A stretch of 64,000 nucleotides of DNA from Ilumatobacter coccineus YM16-304 (GCF_000348785.1 NC_020520.1:1612001-1676000); one strand, 5' to 3'; numbered from the stretch's first letter, positions 1 through 9,139 are shown. A program made the numbers and translations. The notes: a model not told the origin generated them from the sequence alone.

Positions 1-177
1 GTCGCGGTAATCGGTGATCCGTCGGCGTTCGCCGACGCCATCGTGCAGTTGATCGAGAATCCGGGCCTTCGGATCGCGTTCTCGATGGCGGCGCGGTCAC
101 ATGCGGTCGAGAACTTCTCGTTCAGCGTTCACATCGAGCGACTCACGTCGGTCTACCAGGACTGTCTGAAACGATGA
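1..177 (+). CDS. Glycosyltransferase, C-terminal fragment (5' end outside window)
   Basis: The window opens inside this gene and 58 codons remain, open from base 1 to a TGA at 175-177. The residues (ADAIVQLIENPGLR, then an Ala/Arg-rich stretch and FSFSVHIERL) resemble the last helices of a GT-B fold family 4 glycosyltransferase, where a short 'chain of residues before the final helix' closes the domain. The TGA overlaps the ATG of the next glycosyltransferase by 4 bp (ATGA), so the two are translationally coupled. The family call is inferred from a short tail and context; the donor and acceptor sugars cannot be read. Confidence 0.55.
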   Translation, partial: VAVIGDPSAFADAIVQLIENPGLRIAFSMAARSHAVENFSFSVHIERLTSVYQDCLKR

Positions 178-1241
178 GCAGTGCCACCGATGCCGGCTCC
201 TCGTCGGGCGTGAGCGACACCGTTATCTCGGTCGCGATCCCGTGCTACAACTACGGGCGCTATCTGGAGAGCTGCGTGCGCAGCGTGGTCGAGCAACAAG
301 GCGTCTCGACGAGAGTGCTGATCGTCGACGACTGCTCGTCGGACGATTCGCAGGAACGCGCGGCCGAACTCGTGCGGGTGTTCGACAACGTCGAATACAC
401 GCGTCACGCCCGCAATCAGGGCCACATCGCGACGTTCAACGACGGCGTCGACTGGGCGAACGGACTCGGGTTCGCCCTGCTGTCCGCCGACGATCTGCTC
501 GCGCCGGGTTCGCTCGGCACGGCGGCGTCGGTGCTGACCGCACACCCGTCGGTGGGCCTGCTGTACGGCGACGTGCTCCGATTCGACGAAGTGGCTCCGA
601 GTCCGGTGGTCGCGCCTCCGGTTGTCTCGATCGTTCCCGGCGGTACGTGGGTGCGCCGCAGGTGTTCGACGGGTGAGAACAACACGTTTTCGCCTGAGAT
701 CGTCGTTCGGACCGACGTGCAGCGCCAGATCGGGCCGTACCACCATGGTCTCAAACACACGTCAGATCTGCATATGTGGCTGCGGGCAGCGACGGTCTCC
801 GACGTCGCTCGGGTCGCGGGCCCGACCCACGCGTTCTACCGAGTCCACGGCGACAACATGTCGGCCGGTTTCGGAGAGGCAGCGCTCGACCTGGAGCAGC
901 GACGCGAAGCGTTCAGGCTGTTCTTCGCCGACGCCGACTTCCGCCGACCCGAATCCGAACGGCTGGAGCGTCTGGCGATGCGTGCGCTCGCCCGTGATGC
1001 GGTCGAGCGGTCGAGTCGGCGGATGGACCACGATGCGGAGTTCGACCCATCCGATCTCGTCGACTTCGCTCTCGACACGGATCCCGGACTGACGCGATCT
1101 CCGGCGTGGCTGGGCCACACGCTCCGCCGCCGACTCGGCCCGGGTCGTTGGCCGTGGTTCCCACCGTTCGTTCTGGGACGACTTGCGCGGAGGGCCCGTT
1201 TCCTGCGCCGTCATCCTCGGCTTCGACGAGATCCCGACTGA
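174..1241 (+). CDS. GT2 (GT-A fold) family glycosyltransferase
   Basis: A 355-residue inverting sugar transferase, probably adding one residue to the lipid-linked repeat unit at the cytoplasmic face. The N-terminus has the GT-A opening (SVAIPCYNYGRYLE), the nucleotide-binding acidic pair in VLIVDDCSSDDS and a metal-site equivalent in LLSADDLLAPGS near residue 105. The catalytic region carries LKHTSDLHMWLRA, matching the acidic-W-L-R segment typical of GT2. The last 70 residues are Arg-rich and probably lie against the membrane. The start overlaps the upstream glycosyltransferase stop (ATGA). The sugar specificity is not readable. Confidence 0.85.
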   Translation: MSSATDAGSSSGVSDTVISVAIPCYNYGRYLESCVRSVVEQQGVSTRVLIVDDCSSDDSQERAAELVRVFDNVEYTRHARNQGHIATFNDGVDWANGLGFALLSADDLLAPGSLGTAASVLTAHPSVGLLYGDVLRFDEVAPSPVVAPPVVSIVPGGTWVRRRCSTGENNTFSPEIVVRTDVQRQIGPYHHGLKHTSDLHMWLRAATVSDVARVAGPTHAFYRVHGDNMSAGFGEAALDLEQRREAFRLFFADADFRRPESERLERLAMRALARDAVERSSRRMDHDAEFDPSDLVDFALDTDPGLTRSPAWLGHTLRRRLGPGRWPWFPPFVLGRLARRARFLRRHPRLRRDPD

Positions 1242-1286
1242 CGACGGTCGCGAGGAGATCCGCGGGTTCATCGATGCCGTGCAGGG

Positions 1287-1997
1287 TCAGCGCTGTCCCG
1301 CGCCGACGTCGATGTGGACCGAGACGCTGCGACGGGCCAGAACATCGAGAACGGAGTAGAGAAACACCGCGGCGCCCACCATTTCGAAGAGTTCTTCCAC
1401 ACCCGTTTGGAGCGCGTACTGAAGTCCTCGTTCGCCGTCTTCGGTGGCTGACCCCACCGCTGCATTGACCATTTCCATCAGGACTGCTCCACCGACATAG
1501 AGCGCCCCCGAAAGGACGAACAGGTTGCGGGAGCGACGGTCGAGTCGGGCGAGAAACGGCAAGTACACGAGTCCGACTGCGATGACGAACGCGATGCCGA
1601 CGACGACCCACTGGTAGTACAGCACGCCGGTTCGGTTCTCGATGAGGCCCTGATCGCCGACCCATTCGTGAATGGCGGCCACTTCATCGATCGAGAGCAG
1701 GGCGAAGATCACCGAGAGTCCGAGCCAATGGCGACCGTTGCGCGGGTCGATTGCCGCTGAGGTTCGGTATACGACCAGCAATGCGACCGCTGACATAAAC
1801 AACAACAACGCCGCGAACCAGGTCGGAATGGCCGTGTCGATACCGAGATTCACTTTGTCGATGAACCCGCGTCCGGTGATGCCGCGCTCGATGGCCAAGG
1901 TGACGGCGACTGAATGTGTGACGAAGAACAGGCCGGATATGCCGACGAGGACGTTGAGGAGATGGAGCGGTCGAATCTCTATGGTCCATCTCTGCAT
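1287..1997 (-). CDS. Six-helix integral membrane protein of unknown function
   Basis: A 236-residue protein that I do not recognise as a named family. Six hydrophobic segments are visible: near residues 9-34, 58-78, 90-108, 130-152, 160-184 and 200-224. Charged residues sit inside helices 3 and 6 (LLSIDEVAAIHEWVG; VEELFEMVGAAVFL), and the His/Glu/Asp placement suggests a buried functional or metal site. The ATG at 1997 was chosen because AGGTGAG lies just upstream; an in-frame GTG three codons earlier is the alternative. A TAATCT hexamer at 2033-2038 could be its -10 box. It lies convergent to the GT2 gene and divergent from a methyltransferase, so a role in the polysaccharide is only positional inference. 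Confidence 0.65.
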   Translation of the reverse strand: MQRWTIEIRPLHLLNVLVGISGLFFVTHSVAVTLAIERGITGRGFIDKVNLGIDTAIPTWFAALLLFMSAVALLVVYRTSAAIDPRNGRHWLGLSVIFALLSIDEVAAIHEWVGDQGLIENRTGVLYYQWVVVGIAFVIAVGLVYLPFLARLDRRSRNLFVLSGALYVGGAVLMEMVNAAVGSATEDGERGLQYALQTGVEELFEMVGAAVFLYSVLDVLARRSVSVHIDVGAGQR

Positions 1998-2155
1998 GAC
2001 GCTCACCTGCCTCTCGTCCGTGTCGAGGTTGGAGATTACCGCATAATGCGATCGGCCCGGATCGGCCGTCGAATATGTACAACGCGCACAATCGGATGTC
2101 TCGTTGTCGATATCGTTCGGGGCCGTAGCTCTGGACAGAGCATCAAGGCGGGGGC
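1998..2155. promoter_or_regulatory. Divergent promoter region, membrane protein / methyltransferase
   Basis: A 158-bp intergenic stretch. On the minus strand, TAATCT (2033-2038) can serve as -10 for the membrane protein, with a leader of about 30 nt. On the plus strand, TTGTCG (2104-2109) and TAGCTC (2126-2131), 16 bp apart, are a tentative -35/-10 for the methyltransferase, which then has AAGG (2145-2148) as a ribosome binding site. Read by eye only. Confidence 0.35.
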
Positions 2156-2887
2156 ATGACGAGCAACATCTACACCGACGGGACCTACTTCGATCGAGTG
2201 TCCGATTGGCACGCTGGCGATGCGCCGTGGAAGGCGGCCAACATCGCGCGGATCCTCGACCGTCACGGCGTCGGGCCAAGCGTCGTCCACGATGTGGGTT
2301 GTGGCAGCGGCGCAGTGATCAATGAGTTGAGTTCGCTGCTCGCTGTCGGGACCGAGTTCGTGGGTTTCGACATCTCGCCGCAGGCCATCGAGTTGGCGGC
2401 GACGCATGCTGGCCCCGCAATCGAGTTTCGCGAGGAGGACTACCTGGCGACCGAGCAGTCTCCAGCAGATCTGGTGATGCTCCTCGACGTGTTCGAGCAC
2501 GTGCCGGACTATCTCGGTTTTCTCGAGACACTGAGCGAACGATCTGATCTGACGATCTTTCACATCCCGCTCGACGTCTGTGCGAAGAGTGTGGTGCGCG
2601 GCTCCTACTGGGCGTCGTACATGCGTGAGCAGTACGGCCATCTCCACTACTTCACGCGGGAAACGGCACTGAGTGCTGTCGAGGCGGCCGGTTTCACCGT
2701 GATCGATTGTGAGTTCACCGACGACCTCGACTTGCCCGGAATGAAGCCCACGTTCGGTCAGTTCAAGTCGTGGCTCGCGTTTCAGATGCGTCGGGTGCTG
2801 TTTCGTGTTCGCCCGAGCCTGGGCGCTGCGGTCTTCCCGCAGTTCAACCTGATGGTGCTGGCGCGGGGGCGTCGGTCTGACTCGTGA
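2156..2887 (+). CDS. Class I SAM-dependent methyltransferase
   Basis: A 243-residue Rossmann-fold methyltransferase. Motif I (VHDVGCGSGAV, near residue 42) binds S-adenosylmethionine. The following acidic residue (VGFDISPQAIELA) and the motif II/III segment (LVMLLDVFEHVPDYL) are typical of the Methyltransf_23/UbiE-like branch common in polysaccharide loci. It probably methylates a sugar hydroxyl or a small substrate, but the sequence does not tell which. It has an AAGG ribosome binding site, unlike many genes nearby. Its last 44 bp overlap the convergent FemAB-like gene on the other strand. Confidence 0.85.
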   Translation: MTSNIYTDGTYFDRVSDWHAGDAPWKAANIARILDRHGVGPSVVHDVGCGSGAVINELSSLLAVGTEFVGFDISPQAIELAATHAGPAIEFREEDYLATEQSPADLVMLLDVFEHVPDYLGFLETLSERSDLTIFHIPLDVCAKSVVRGSYWASYMREQYGHLHYFTRETALSAVEAAGFTVIDCEFTDDLDLPGMKPTFGQFKSWLAFQMRRVLFRVRPSLGAAVFPQFNLMVLARGRRSDS

Positions 2888-3902
2888 ATCGACGGCGGCT
2901 CGTTTCACCGAGCCGGCGTAGCTGACCTGGAGCTCGGCGCCAGCGCGGCTCGAAGACGGCGACAGAACGAACCTCGCCAGGCGGGGCCCAGGCACTCTTG
3001 TACCCGACCGATCCTCCGAGATCGAACGTCTGAAAGCCCGCGGCCCGGGCATGTTCGAACCCGGCGTCGATGACACGATGACCAGACGATTTCGCCGGGT
3101 GGTCCAGGTCTCGGGCGATGCATTGCCCGGTCAAACGTGAGCCGACCGCAACGTTGACCGCCCCAGCGATCGGTACGCCGTTCTCTCGGAGACTCACCGT
3201 TTGCACCTGGCCGTTCGCAAGCAGATGCGTCCAAACGGCGATGCGATCGGCCGCGGCGACGGCAGCCTGATGAGAATCGTCTCGCCAGTTCGCTTCCCAT
3301 CGATCCACCGTCCAGCGGAGGTCGCCGACATCGTCGTAGGCGAGTTCGAAGTCGGCTGTTCGATTCCTGGCGGACCGCACCTTTTTCCAGTGGGACGAGG
3401 AGCGCCAGTGCGTTTCATAGTCGGCTGGCGGCGCGATATCGGCGACGAATGAGGTCTCGGGCCAACGTTCGTCTGCGCCGTGACGTTCGCCCCATCCTTG
3501 GGAAGCCTCGACGCGTATCTCGATGCCGAGTGCCCGAAGTGCGCAACCGAGCTCACCTGCTCGAGCAGCAAACGTCGGCTCGGGTAAGCACTGCGCGGTC
3601 ACCGGCTCCCAGAAGGTGCCGCGTCGGCGCAGCGAGATCACCGCAATCGGCTCGCGATGTCGAGTGACGATCGCATGGAGCTTCTTGACGCCGTCGCGAG
3701 GCTGTGCTGCGATTCGGTGGGCATCGACCCCGAACTCGTCGCGGACACCGATGTCCACGAGCGCTTCGTCGAGTTCGTCTGGCCAATCGTCGAACCATTT
3801 GATGCGCACACCACCGCGGCGGTAAGGAATTCTCGCGAGGCGCTCCAGCGTGCGGTCGTACCGTCGAGCGAGGTCGCCCTTGAAACGCTTCAGCGACGCC
3901 AT
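2844..3902 (-). CDS. FemAB-like / GNAT-fold (Acetyltransf_6) aminoacyl- or acyltransferase
   Basis: A 352-residue protein of the two-lobed GNAT family that includes peptidoglycan FemABX transferases and the BioF2-like proteins of exopolysaccharide loci. The C-terminal lobe shows the hallmark pattern: 'VPIAGAVNVAVGSRL', a Gly-His containing acceptor segment (KSSGHRVIDAGFEHAR), then FDLGGSVGYKSAWAP and a closing beta strand. FemAB enzymes move amino acids from aminoacyl-tRNA; other members use acyl-CoA, so the donor is open. The start is leaderless: TATCGT (3910-3915) ends 7 nt before the ATG. Divergent from a second FemAB-like gene at 4022. Confidence 0.8.
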   Translation of the reverse strand: MASLKRFKGDLARRYDRTLERLARIPYRRGGVRIKWFDDWPDELDEALVDIGVRDEFGVDAHRIAAQPRDGVKKLHAIVTRHREPIAVISLRRRGTFWEPVTAQCLPEPTFAARAGELGCALRALGIEIRVEASQGWGERHGADERWPETSFVADIAPPADYETHWRSSSHWKKVRSARNRTADFELAYDDVGDLRWTVDRWEANWRDDSHQAAVAAADRIAVWTHLLANGQVQTVSLRENGVPIAGAVNVAVGSRLTGQCIARDLDHPAKSSGHRVIDAGFEHARAAGFQTFDLGGSVGYKSAWAPPGEVRSVAVFEPRWRRAPGQLRRLGETSRRRFTSQTDAPAPAPSG

Positions 3903-4021
3903 TCACGGCACGATAGCCAGTCTGATTGCTTGCACTAGGGTTCGCGGCTTCCTTCGTGGCGCCGTTCGGTAGCCTGCTGCGATGGGTGCTGGGGCCTGGT
4001 CAACGTGACGGAGGTGCAGTC
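3903..4021. promoter_or_regulatory. Divergent promoters with a 8-residue upstream ORF
   Basis: Minus strand: TATCGT at 3910-3915 precedes the FemAB-like start at 3902. Plus strand: TAGCCT at 3970-3975 is followed after 6 nt by ATG at 3982, which opens a short frame encoding MGAGAWST and ending TGA at 4006-4008. A strong Shine-Dalgarno GGAGG (4010-4014) follows directly and sits 7 nt before the GTG start at 4022. The mRNA probably begins at or near 3982, so the small frame would be a leaderless leader peptide whose termination lies beside the downstream ribosome binding site. Confidence 0.45.
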
Positions 4022-5077
4022 GTGGTCAAACTGATTCGGGACGTTGACACGGCGTGGTGGACGGACGTTGCGAAGGAGTCGCCCGCTGCGACGTTCTTTC
4101 ACACTCCGATCTGGCAGGAGATCGCGGTCTCGTCGTTTCGCGCCGATGAGGCTGCCACGGTCGGATTCGAACTCGATTCCGGAGTTCGAGCCGTGCTCCC
4201 CGCAGTTGCGACAAAGCGCCTCGGGCCGCTCCGCAAGCTGACGTCGACAGCCGAAGGGTGCTATGGCGGGCTCATCGCTACAGGGCCTGTCTCGGCGGCA
4301 GAACTCGATGAGATCGCTGCGCAAGTACTCGGGCGGACGGTGCTCGCGTTCGACTACTTGGAGAGCCCACTGCCGGGTCCGGCGCAGCTCTCCGATGGTG
4401 GCAAGGGGTGGTCCGTCGATCGTGACGAACCGGCGTGGGTCATCGATCTCGACGAAGACTTCGAGCAGGTCTTCTCCGGGTTTCAGAAGCGGCTGCGCGA
4501 GCACTACCGCAGCGGCCTCCGCAAGGGTGTCACCATCGCCGAAGCGACGACGGTCGAGTCGTACCGGACTCACTTCGACGCGTACCGCGACGCCGTGGAC
4601 CGATGGGGGGAGGACGATGGATACGGCTACGGCTGGACCGTGTTCGAAACGATTCAAGACCTCGCCACTCGGCATCCGGAGAACATCAAGCTGTGGCTGA
4701 TCAGCGTCGACGGGGAACCTGTCGGAGGTCGTCTCGTCTTCTATTGGAACCAGCACGCGACGCTGTGGCACGGGAGCGCCCGACGAGAGTTCCTGAACCA
4801 TCAGGTGATGCCCGTGGCCGACGTGGACGTGGCTCGTGACGCCGCTGCTCGCGGATACAAGTTCTACGATCTCAACACCACCGGTGACCACCCGGGGGTC
4901 GTGAGGTACAAGCAGCGCTTCAACACGAGGGAGGTGCCCTTGCGCTATTGGAGCTACGTCTCGCCCGCAATGCGATCGATACGCGGCGTCCGCGAACTCG
5001 GCGAGGCAGCGCTCGGCCGCGTTCGCGCTCGCGGCGGTCAGGAAGGCGGCGCCGGGAGCTCCACCGCCGAGGCCTGA
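4022..5077 (+). CDS. FemAB-like / GNAT-fold acyltransferase
   Basis: A 351-residue paralogue of the neighbouring FemAB-like protein. It starts VVKLIRDVDTAWWTDVAKES, has the substrate-groove segment FFHTPIWQEIA, and its C-terminal lobe shows EPVGGRLVFYWNQHATLWHGSA followed by a YKFYDLNTTGDHPG segment and KQRFNTREVPLRYW, which fits the FemAB 'lipid II:glycine transferase' superfamily. GTG 4022 was chosen over an upstream frame extension because GGAGG lies 7 nt before it. It probably N-acylates or aminoacylates an amino sugar or peptide. Its 3' end overlaps the convergent Aat-like gene by 40 bp. Confidence 0.8.
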   Translation: MVKLIRDVDTAWWTDVAKESPAATFFHTPIWQEIAVSSFRADEAATVGFELDSGVRAVLPAVATKRLGPLRKLTSTAEGCYGGLIATGPVSAAELDEIAAQVLGRTVLAFDYLESPLPGPAQLSDGGKGWSVDRDEPAWVIDLDEDFEQVFSGFQKRLREHYRSGLRKGVTIAEATTVESYRTHFDAYRDAVDRWGEDDGYGYGWTVFETIQDLATRHPENIKLWLISVDGEPVGGRLVFYWNQHATLWHGSARREFLNHQVMPVADVDVARDAAARGYKFYDLNTTGDHPGVVRYKQRFNTREVPLRYWSYVSPAMRSIRGVRELGEAALGRVRARGGQEGGAGSSTAEA

Positions 5078-5889
5078 TCGGTGCCCAGACGAGCTTGCAA
5101 GTAGCGGAGAAAGTCCTCACGCGAGATCTCGTACACGCCGTAGTTCATGACGTGCGGTGTCGCCTCGCCCACGTCGATCGACACCAGTTCTCGCTGTTCG
5201 ATCACCTCGTTGACAAGCCATGCGAACACGACGGTTCCGGCGCCCGGCTCAGTGTGGAATGTGCTCATGCCGGTGAAGCATCGTCCGACCACTAGTCCCC
5301 AGATTCCGGCGACGAGGTCGTCGTCACGGTACGCCCCGACTCCGATGCACACGCCCCGGTTGGCGAGATCGACGTACGAATCGATCAAGTCCTCGGTGAT
5401 CCAACTCTCCCACTCCCGTCGGCATGCACGGATGATCGGCTCGACGTCGCTGGTGATCCGAATGTCGAGATCGGTTTGGCGAAGTGCTCTTCGAGCGGAC
5501 CTCGGAAGATGTGCCGATGCTCTGGAAATGACGGCTCGTCGGTCGTATTCCTGCCATTCATGGCCGCCGTCTCGCGCCGTGTTGCCGAGCAACACGAGAC
5601 CCTGGAGGTGGTTCGGGAGGATGTCGAGACCGTCGATCGGAAGGTGCTCTCTGAGGCGGCGGATCGAGCGGCGTGCGGCGACGTCTGCGTCACCGCTGTG
5701 GCCGATCGCGATCTTCACGACTTCGTCGGCTCCGAGCTTCCGAGTCGCCGAGCCGACGACGGTGCTTCTCCAGAACAGGTCGGTAGCGCCCTCGCGCTTC
5801 GCGAGCAGGCGACGACGAGCCCCTCGAGCCTTGCGTCGCATCAACGCTGTGACCTGCGACAGCGTTCGGTGCGAGGCTTCGGTGGTCAT
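5038..5889 (-). CDS. Aat-like protein (leucyl/phenylalanyl-tRNA-protein transferase fold)
   Basis: 283 residues, longer than a typical Aat (about 200-240). From about residue 120 the chain follows the Aat catalytic domain: [14 protein letters not shown] matches Aat 'WIT..vv.aY..LH'; [20 protein letters not shown] matches 'LVGG.YGva.G..F.GESMF'; and [20 protein letters not shown] matches 'LIDCQ....H..SLGA.EI', followed by SREDFLRYL. The Glu of GESMF is replaced by Met and the Cys-Gln of IDCQ by Val-Gly. True Aat moves Leu/Phe from tRNA to an N-degron. The last position in an amino-sugar operon (ATGA overlap with the aminotransferase) suggests a tRNA-dependent or other acylation of a sugar amine; that is inference. 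Confidence 0.75.
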   Translation of the reverse strand: MTTEASHRTLSQVTALMRRKARGARRRLLAKREGATDLFWRSTVVGSATRKLGADEVVKIAIGHSGDADVAARRSIRRLREHLPIDGLDILPNHLQGLVLLGNTARDGGHEWQEYDRRAVISRASAHLPRSARRALRQTDLDIRITSDVEPIIRACRREWESWITEDLIDSYVDLANRGVCIGVGAYRDDDLVAGIWGLVVGRCFTGMSTFHTEPGAGTVVFAWLVNEVIEQRELVSIDVGEATPHVMNYGVYEISREDFLRYLQARLGTDQASAVELPAPPS

Positions 5890-7037
5890 CGTGCGTCGAG
5901 CGTGGAACCGACAGCATCGACCACGGCTCGAACGTCGTCGTCATGCATCGTCGGGAAGAGCGGGAGGACGACGTGGCGATCCTGGGCCCACTCTGACACC
6001 GGGAGATCGTGTTCGCCCTCGTAGGGGCGTTCGCGGTGCGAGCACATGATGCCGCGTCGAGAGGCGATGCCTCGATCGAGGAGACCCTGCATGAACTCGC
6101 GTTGGTCGGCCCAGTCGGGAAGGCCGAGGAGGTAGCTCTGCCAGTTGCTGCGCGCCCAGTCGGGCTCGATCGGTGTCGTGACGCCCTCGATGTCGGCGAG
6201 GAGCATGTCGTAGAGCGCAGCGAGGCGTCGTCGCTCGGCGATGATGCCGTCCATCCGCTTCAGTTGTTCCCGTCCGATCGATGCCTGGATGTCTGTCATC
6301 CGGTAGTTGAATCCGAGGACCGAGTGCTCTTCGAAGATGATGTCGGTCGCCGCATGACGCTCGCGGTCACTCACACTCATGCCGTGTTGCCGGAGCAATC
6401 GGAACCGAGCGTCGTACGACGAGTCGTTGGTGGTCAACATGCCGCCATCGCCCGTGGTCATCACCTTGCGCGGATGGAACGAGAAGCACGCGATCGCGCC
6501 GTGGGCGCGACCGATCTTCTCCCACGTGCCGTTCCACAGGATCTCGCTGCCGATCGCACAGGCCGCATCTTCGACCAGCGGAAGATCGTGGGCGTTCGTG
6601 ACGTCGAGAACGGCGGCGAGGTCGCACGGCATGCCGACCTGGTGAACGCAGAGCACAGCGGACGTTCGGTCGGTGATCGCCGCAGCGATCGAGGCCGGGT
6701 CGATGTTCTTCGTGTCGGCTTCGATGTCGACGAAAACCGGCTCGGCCCCGCAATAGCGAATCGCATTGGCGGTGGCGATGTAGGAATGGCTGACCGTGAT
6801 CACTTCGTCGCCGGGTTGGACACCGACGGCGAGGAGCGCGAGATGAAGCGCTGTGGTGCAGTTGCTGACAGCGCAGGCATGTTGCGAGCCGACGTAGTCA
6901 GCGAAGTCGTCTTCGAAGGCAGCGACCTCCGGTCCCTGGGTGATCCAGCCGGACAAGATGACCCGGCGCGCCGCGTCGGCCTCCTCGTCGCCCATCAACG
7001 GGCGGAGGAGCGGAACGCTTCGCGAGGCGTCGGTCAT
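5886..7037 (-). CDS. DegT/DnrJ/EryC1/StrS family PLP sugar aminotransferase (second copy)
   Basis: A 383-residue pyridoxal-phosphate enzyme that converts a ketosugar nucleotide to an amino sugar, normally with glutamate as donor. Visible landmarks: [15 protein letters not shown] (cofactor phosphate loop), [32 protein letters not shown] with the ring-stacking Asp, the Schiff-base lysine in [16 protein letters not shown], and the [10 protein letters not shown] segment. Length and motif spacing are those of active family members. Start at ATG 7037 overlaps the epimerase stop (ATGA); its own stop overlaps the Aat-like start in the same way. It is only distantly similar to the other DegT copy at 8036-9139, so the two probably aminate different positions or sugars. 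Confidence 0.9.
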   Translation of the reverse strand: MTDASRSVPLLRPLMGDEEADAARRVILSGWITQGPEVAAFEDDFADYVGSQHACAVSNCTTALHLALLAVGVQPGDEVITVSHSYIATANAIRYCGAEPVFVDIEADTKNIDPASIAAAITDRTSAVLCVHQVGMPCDLAAVLDVTNAHDLPLVEDAACAIGSEILWNGTWEKIGRAHGAIACFSFHPRKVMTTGDGGMLTTNDSSYDARFRLLRQHGMSVSDRERHAATDIIFEEHSVLGFNYRMTDIQASIGREQLKRMDGIIAERRRLAALYDMLLADIEGVTTPIEPDWARSNWQSYLLGLPDWADQREFMQGLLDRGIASRRGIMCSHRERPYEGEHDLPVSEWAQDRHVVLPLFPTMHDDDVRAVVDAVGSTLDAR

Positions 7038-8023
7038 CGACGAGCGTCTCCGTCGATCTCGGCGACCGAGGTCCACCATTCGACGAGGTCGCGCAGTCCG
7101 GACTCGAGATCGATCGCCGCGCGAAACCCGAGTTCGTCGGCAGCGCGGTCGACCTCGGCGAGACGTCGAGGAACGGGGTTCACCGATCGCTCTGGTCCGT
7201 ACTCCGGTGTGAGGTCGCTCCCCATGACCGAGGCGAGCGATCGTGCAAGGTCGTTGAGACTGGTCTCGGTGCCGTTGGCGACGTTGTACACCTCGTCGGA
7301 GATCGACGATTGCGCAGCGAGCAGATTCGCCCGCGCGATGTCACGCACATCGACGAAGTCCATCGTCTGAGTCCCGTCACCGAAGATGATCGGCGCCTCG
7401 CCGTTCATGATGCGGTCCATCCAGCGAATCAGCACCTCGGTGTACTTGCCGTGAACGTCCATGCGAGGTCCGAACACGTTGAAGTACCGGAGCGCGAGGT
7501 AATCGAGGCCGAACATGTCGTTGAACGATCTGAACAGACCTTCGTTGTATGTCTTGAGTGCGCCGTAGAGCGTGCGATTCCCATACGGATGGTGGTCTTC
7601 CGTCGTCGGGAACTGCGATGCCATCCCGTAGACCGATGCACTCGACGAGAGCACGACCCGGTCGACGTTCGCGGTGGCTGCAGCCTGTGCAACGTTGAAG
7701 GTTCCCGTACCGAGTACGTCGTGGGCGAGTTGTGGATCCTCGGCGCAATGAGTGATCCGGATGGCGGCGAGGTGGAACACGAGGTCGGCGCCGTCGAATG
7801 CGGCCTTCAGCGCGTTGGTATCTCTGACGTCGCCTTCGACGATGGTGACGTCACCGATCGATCGCGCGTCGTCGAGGTTGTCGAGGCGGCCGCGAGTGAA
7901 GTTGTCGAACACGACGATCTCATTGCAGGCGCCGTCGTTCTGGAGTCGGACGAGCCCATCCGCGATGTGTGAGCCGATGAGGCCGGCGCCGCCGGTGAGC
8001 ACGACTTTGTCGAATGTCTTCAT
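7034..8023 (-). CDS. NAD-dependent NDP-sugar epimerase/dehydratase (extended SDR)
   Basis: A 329-residue extended short-chain dehydrogenase. The NAD-binding glycine motif ([16 protein letters not shown]) is at the N-terminus, [11 protein letters not shown] follows, and the catalytic Tyr/Lys pair appears as YGALKTYNE after a LSSSASVYG Ser segment. The pattern of the substrate domain ([32 protein letters not shown]) points to a UDP-sugar 4-epimerase/WbpP-like enzyme. It lies between two aminotransferases, 12 bp after the first, so it probably epimerises or activates the sugar nucleotide they act on. The exact reaction cannot be fixed from sequence. Confidence 0.88.
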   Translation of the reverse strand: MKTFDKVVLTGGAGLIGSHIADGLVRLQNDGACNEIVVFDNFTRGRLDNLDDARSIGDVTIVEGDVRDTNALKAAFDGADLVFHLAAIRITHCAEDPQLAHDVLGTGTFNVAQAAATANVDRVVLSSSASVYGMASQFPTTEDHHPYGNRTLYGALKTYNEGLFRSFNDMFGLDYLALRYFNVFGPRMDVHGKYTEVLIRWMDRIMNGEAPIIFGDGTQTMDFVDVRDIARANLLAAQSSISDEVYNVANGTETSLNDLARSLASVMGSDLTPEYGPERSVNPVPRRLAEVDRAADELGFRAAIDLESGLRDLVEWWTSVAEIDGDARR

Positions 8024-8035
8024 GATGACGTTGTC

Positions 8036-9139
8036 CTATTTCGCCGACCAGGCGTGGATTGATTCGGCGACACGTTCTTGGAACTCGACAGGCATCTCGG
8101 GATACATGGGGAGGGAGAGGATGGAAGCAGCGGCCGCTTCGGCTTCTGGGAAATCGCCTCGCCCGTGCCCCAATTCGGCGAAGGCTGGTTGGAGATGCAC
8201 GGGCGTGGGGTAGTGGATGCCCGAAGCGATGCCGTCGGCGGAGAGGTGTGCGGCGAGAGCGTCGCGATCGTCGGAGCGAACCGAGTACACGTGGTACACG
8301 TGGCGACGATCGGGGAGTGCGTGTGGCGTGACGACCGCGCTGCCCGCCAACGACTCGTCGTACCGTGCCGCAACCACACGCCGAGCCTCGGTCCACCGTT
8401 CGATGTGCGCCATCTTCACGGCGAGGACGGCACCTTGGATCCCTTCGAGTCGATAGTTGAATCCCTTGACCTCGTGATGATGCTTCTCGCGGGCACCCCA
8501 GTCGCGGAGGACCCGGACGGCCTCGTCGAGTTCGGCGCTGTTGGTCGTGACCGCGCCGCCTTCGCCGTAGGCTCCGAGGTTCTTGCCCGGGTAGAAGCTG
8601 AAACATCCGAGATCGCCGATGCTTCCGACGCGACGCCCCCGGTACTCGGCGCCGTGCGCCTGCGCCGCGTCTTCGACGACGCCGAGGCCGCGACGCGTTG
8701 CGATCTCGAGAATCGGGTCCATGTCGGCCGGTTGACCGTACAGATGAACCGGGACGATGGCCTTGGTGTTCGGTGTGATCGCCGGCTCGATCTTGCTGAC
8801 ATCGATGTTGAACGAGACGGGATCGATGTCGACGAAGACCGGATGGGCTCCGCAGTAGCCGATCGCCGCTGCCGTTGCGATGAAGGTGTGCGGGGTCGTG
8901 ATCACTTCGTCACCCGGGCCGACGCCCAGAGCGAGAAGCGCGAGGTGGAGCGCTGAGGTCCCCGAGCTCGAACCCGCTGCGTGCGCCGCATGGCAATAGG
9001 GAGCGAAGAGGTCTTCGAATGCGGCGACACGGCTGCCGAGCACGAACTGGGTGCTGTCGAGGAGTTGGAGGACAGCCTCGTCGATCTCGGGCTTGATCGA
9101 GTGATACTGCGCTCGCAGGTCGGCGTAGGGAACGTTCAT
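8036..9139 (-). CDS. DegT-family PLP sugar aminotransferase (WbpE-like)
   Basis: A 367-residue aminotransferase beginning MNVPYADLRAQYHSIKPEID, the usual start of WbpE/FdtB-type enzymes. It keeps the family's active-site set: [47 protein letters not shown] and the Schiff-base lysine in SFYPGKNLGAYGEGG. With the WbpB-like and WbpD-like genes upstream it can complete the conversion of UDP-N-acetylglucosaminuronate to a 3-amino-3-deoxy sugar (oxidise at C3, aminate, acetylate). That pathway role is inference from the trio. ATGA overlap with the flavoenzyme upstream; 12-bp gap to the epimerase downstream. Confidence 0.9.
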   Translation of the reverse strand: MNVPYADLRAQYHSIKPEIDEAVLQLLDSTQFVLGSRVAAFEDLFAPYCHAAHAAGSSSGTSALHLALLALGVGPGDEVITTPHTFIATAAAIGYCGAHPVFVDIDPVSFNIDVSKIEPAITPNTKAIVPVHLYGQPADMDPILEIATRRGLGVVEDAAQAHGAEYRGRRVGSIGDLGCFSFYPGKNLGAYGEGGAVTTNSAELDEAVRVLRDWGAREKHHHEVKGFNYRLEGIQGAVLAVKMAHIERWTEARRVVAARYDESLAGSAVVTPHALPDRRHVYHVYSVRSDDRDALAAHLSADGIASGIHYPTPVHLQPAFAELGHGRGDFPEAEAAAASILSLPMYPEMPVEFQERVAESIHAWSAK

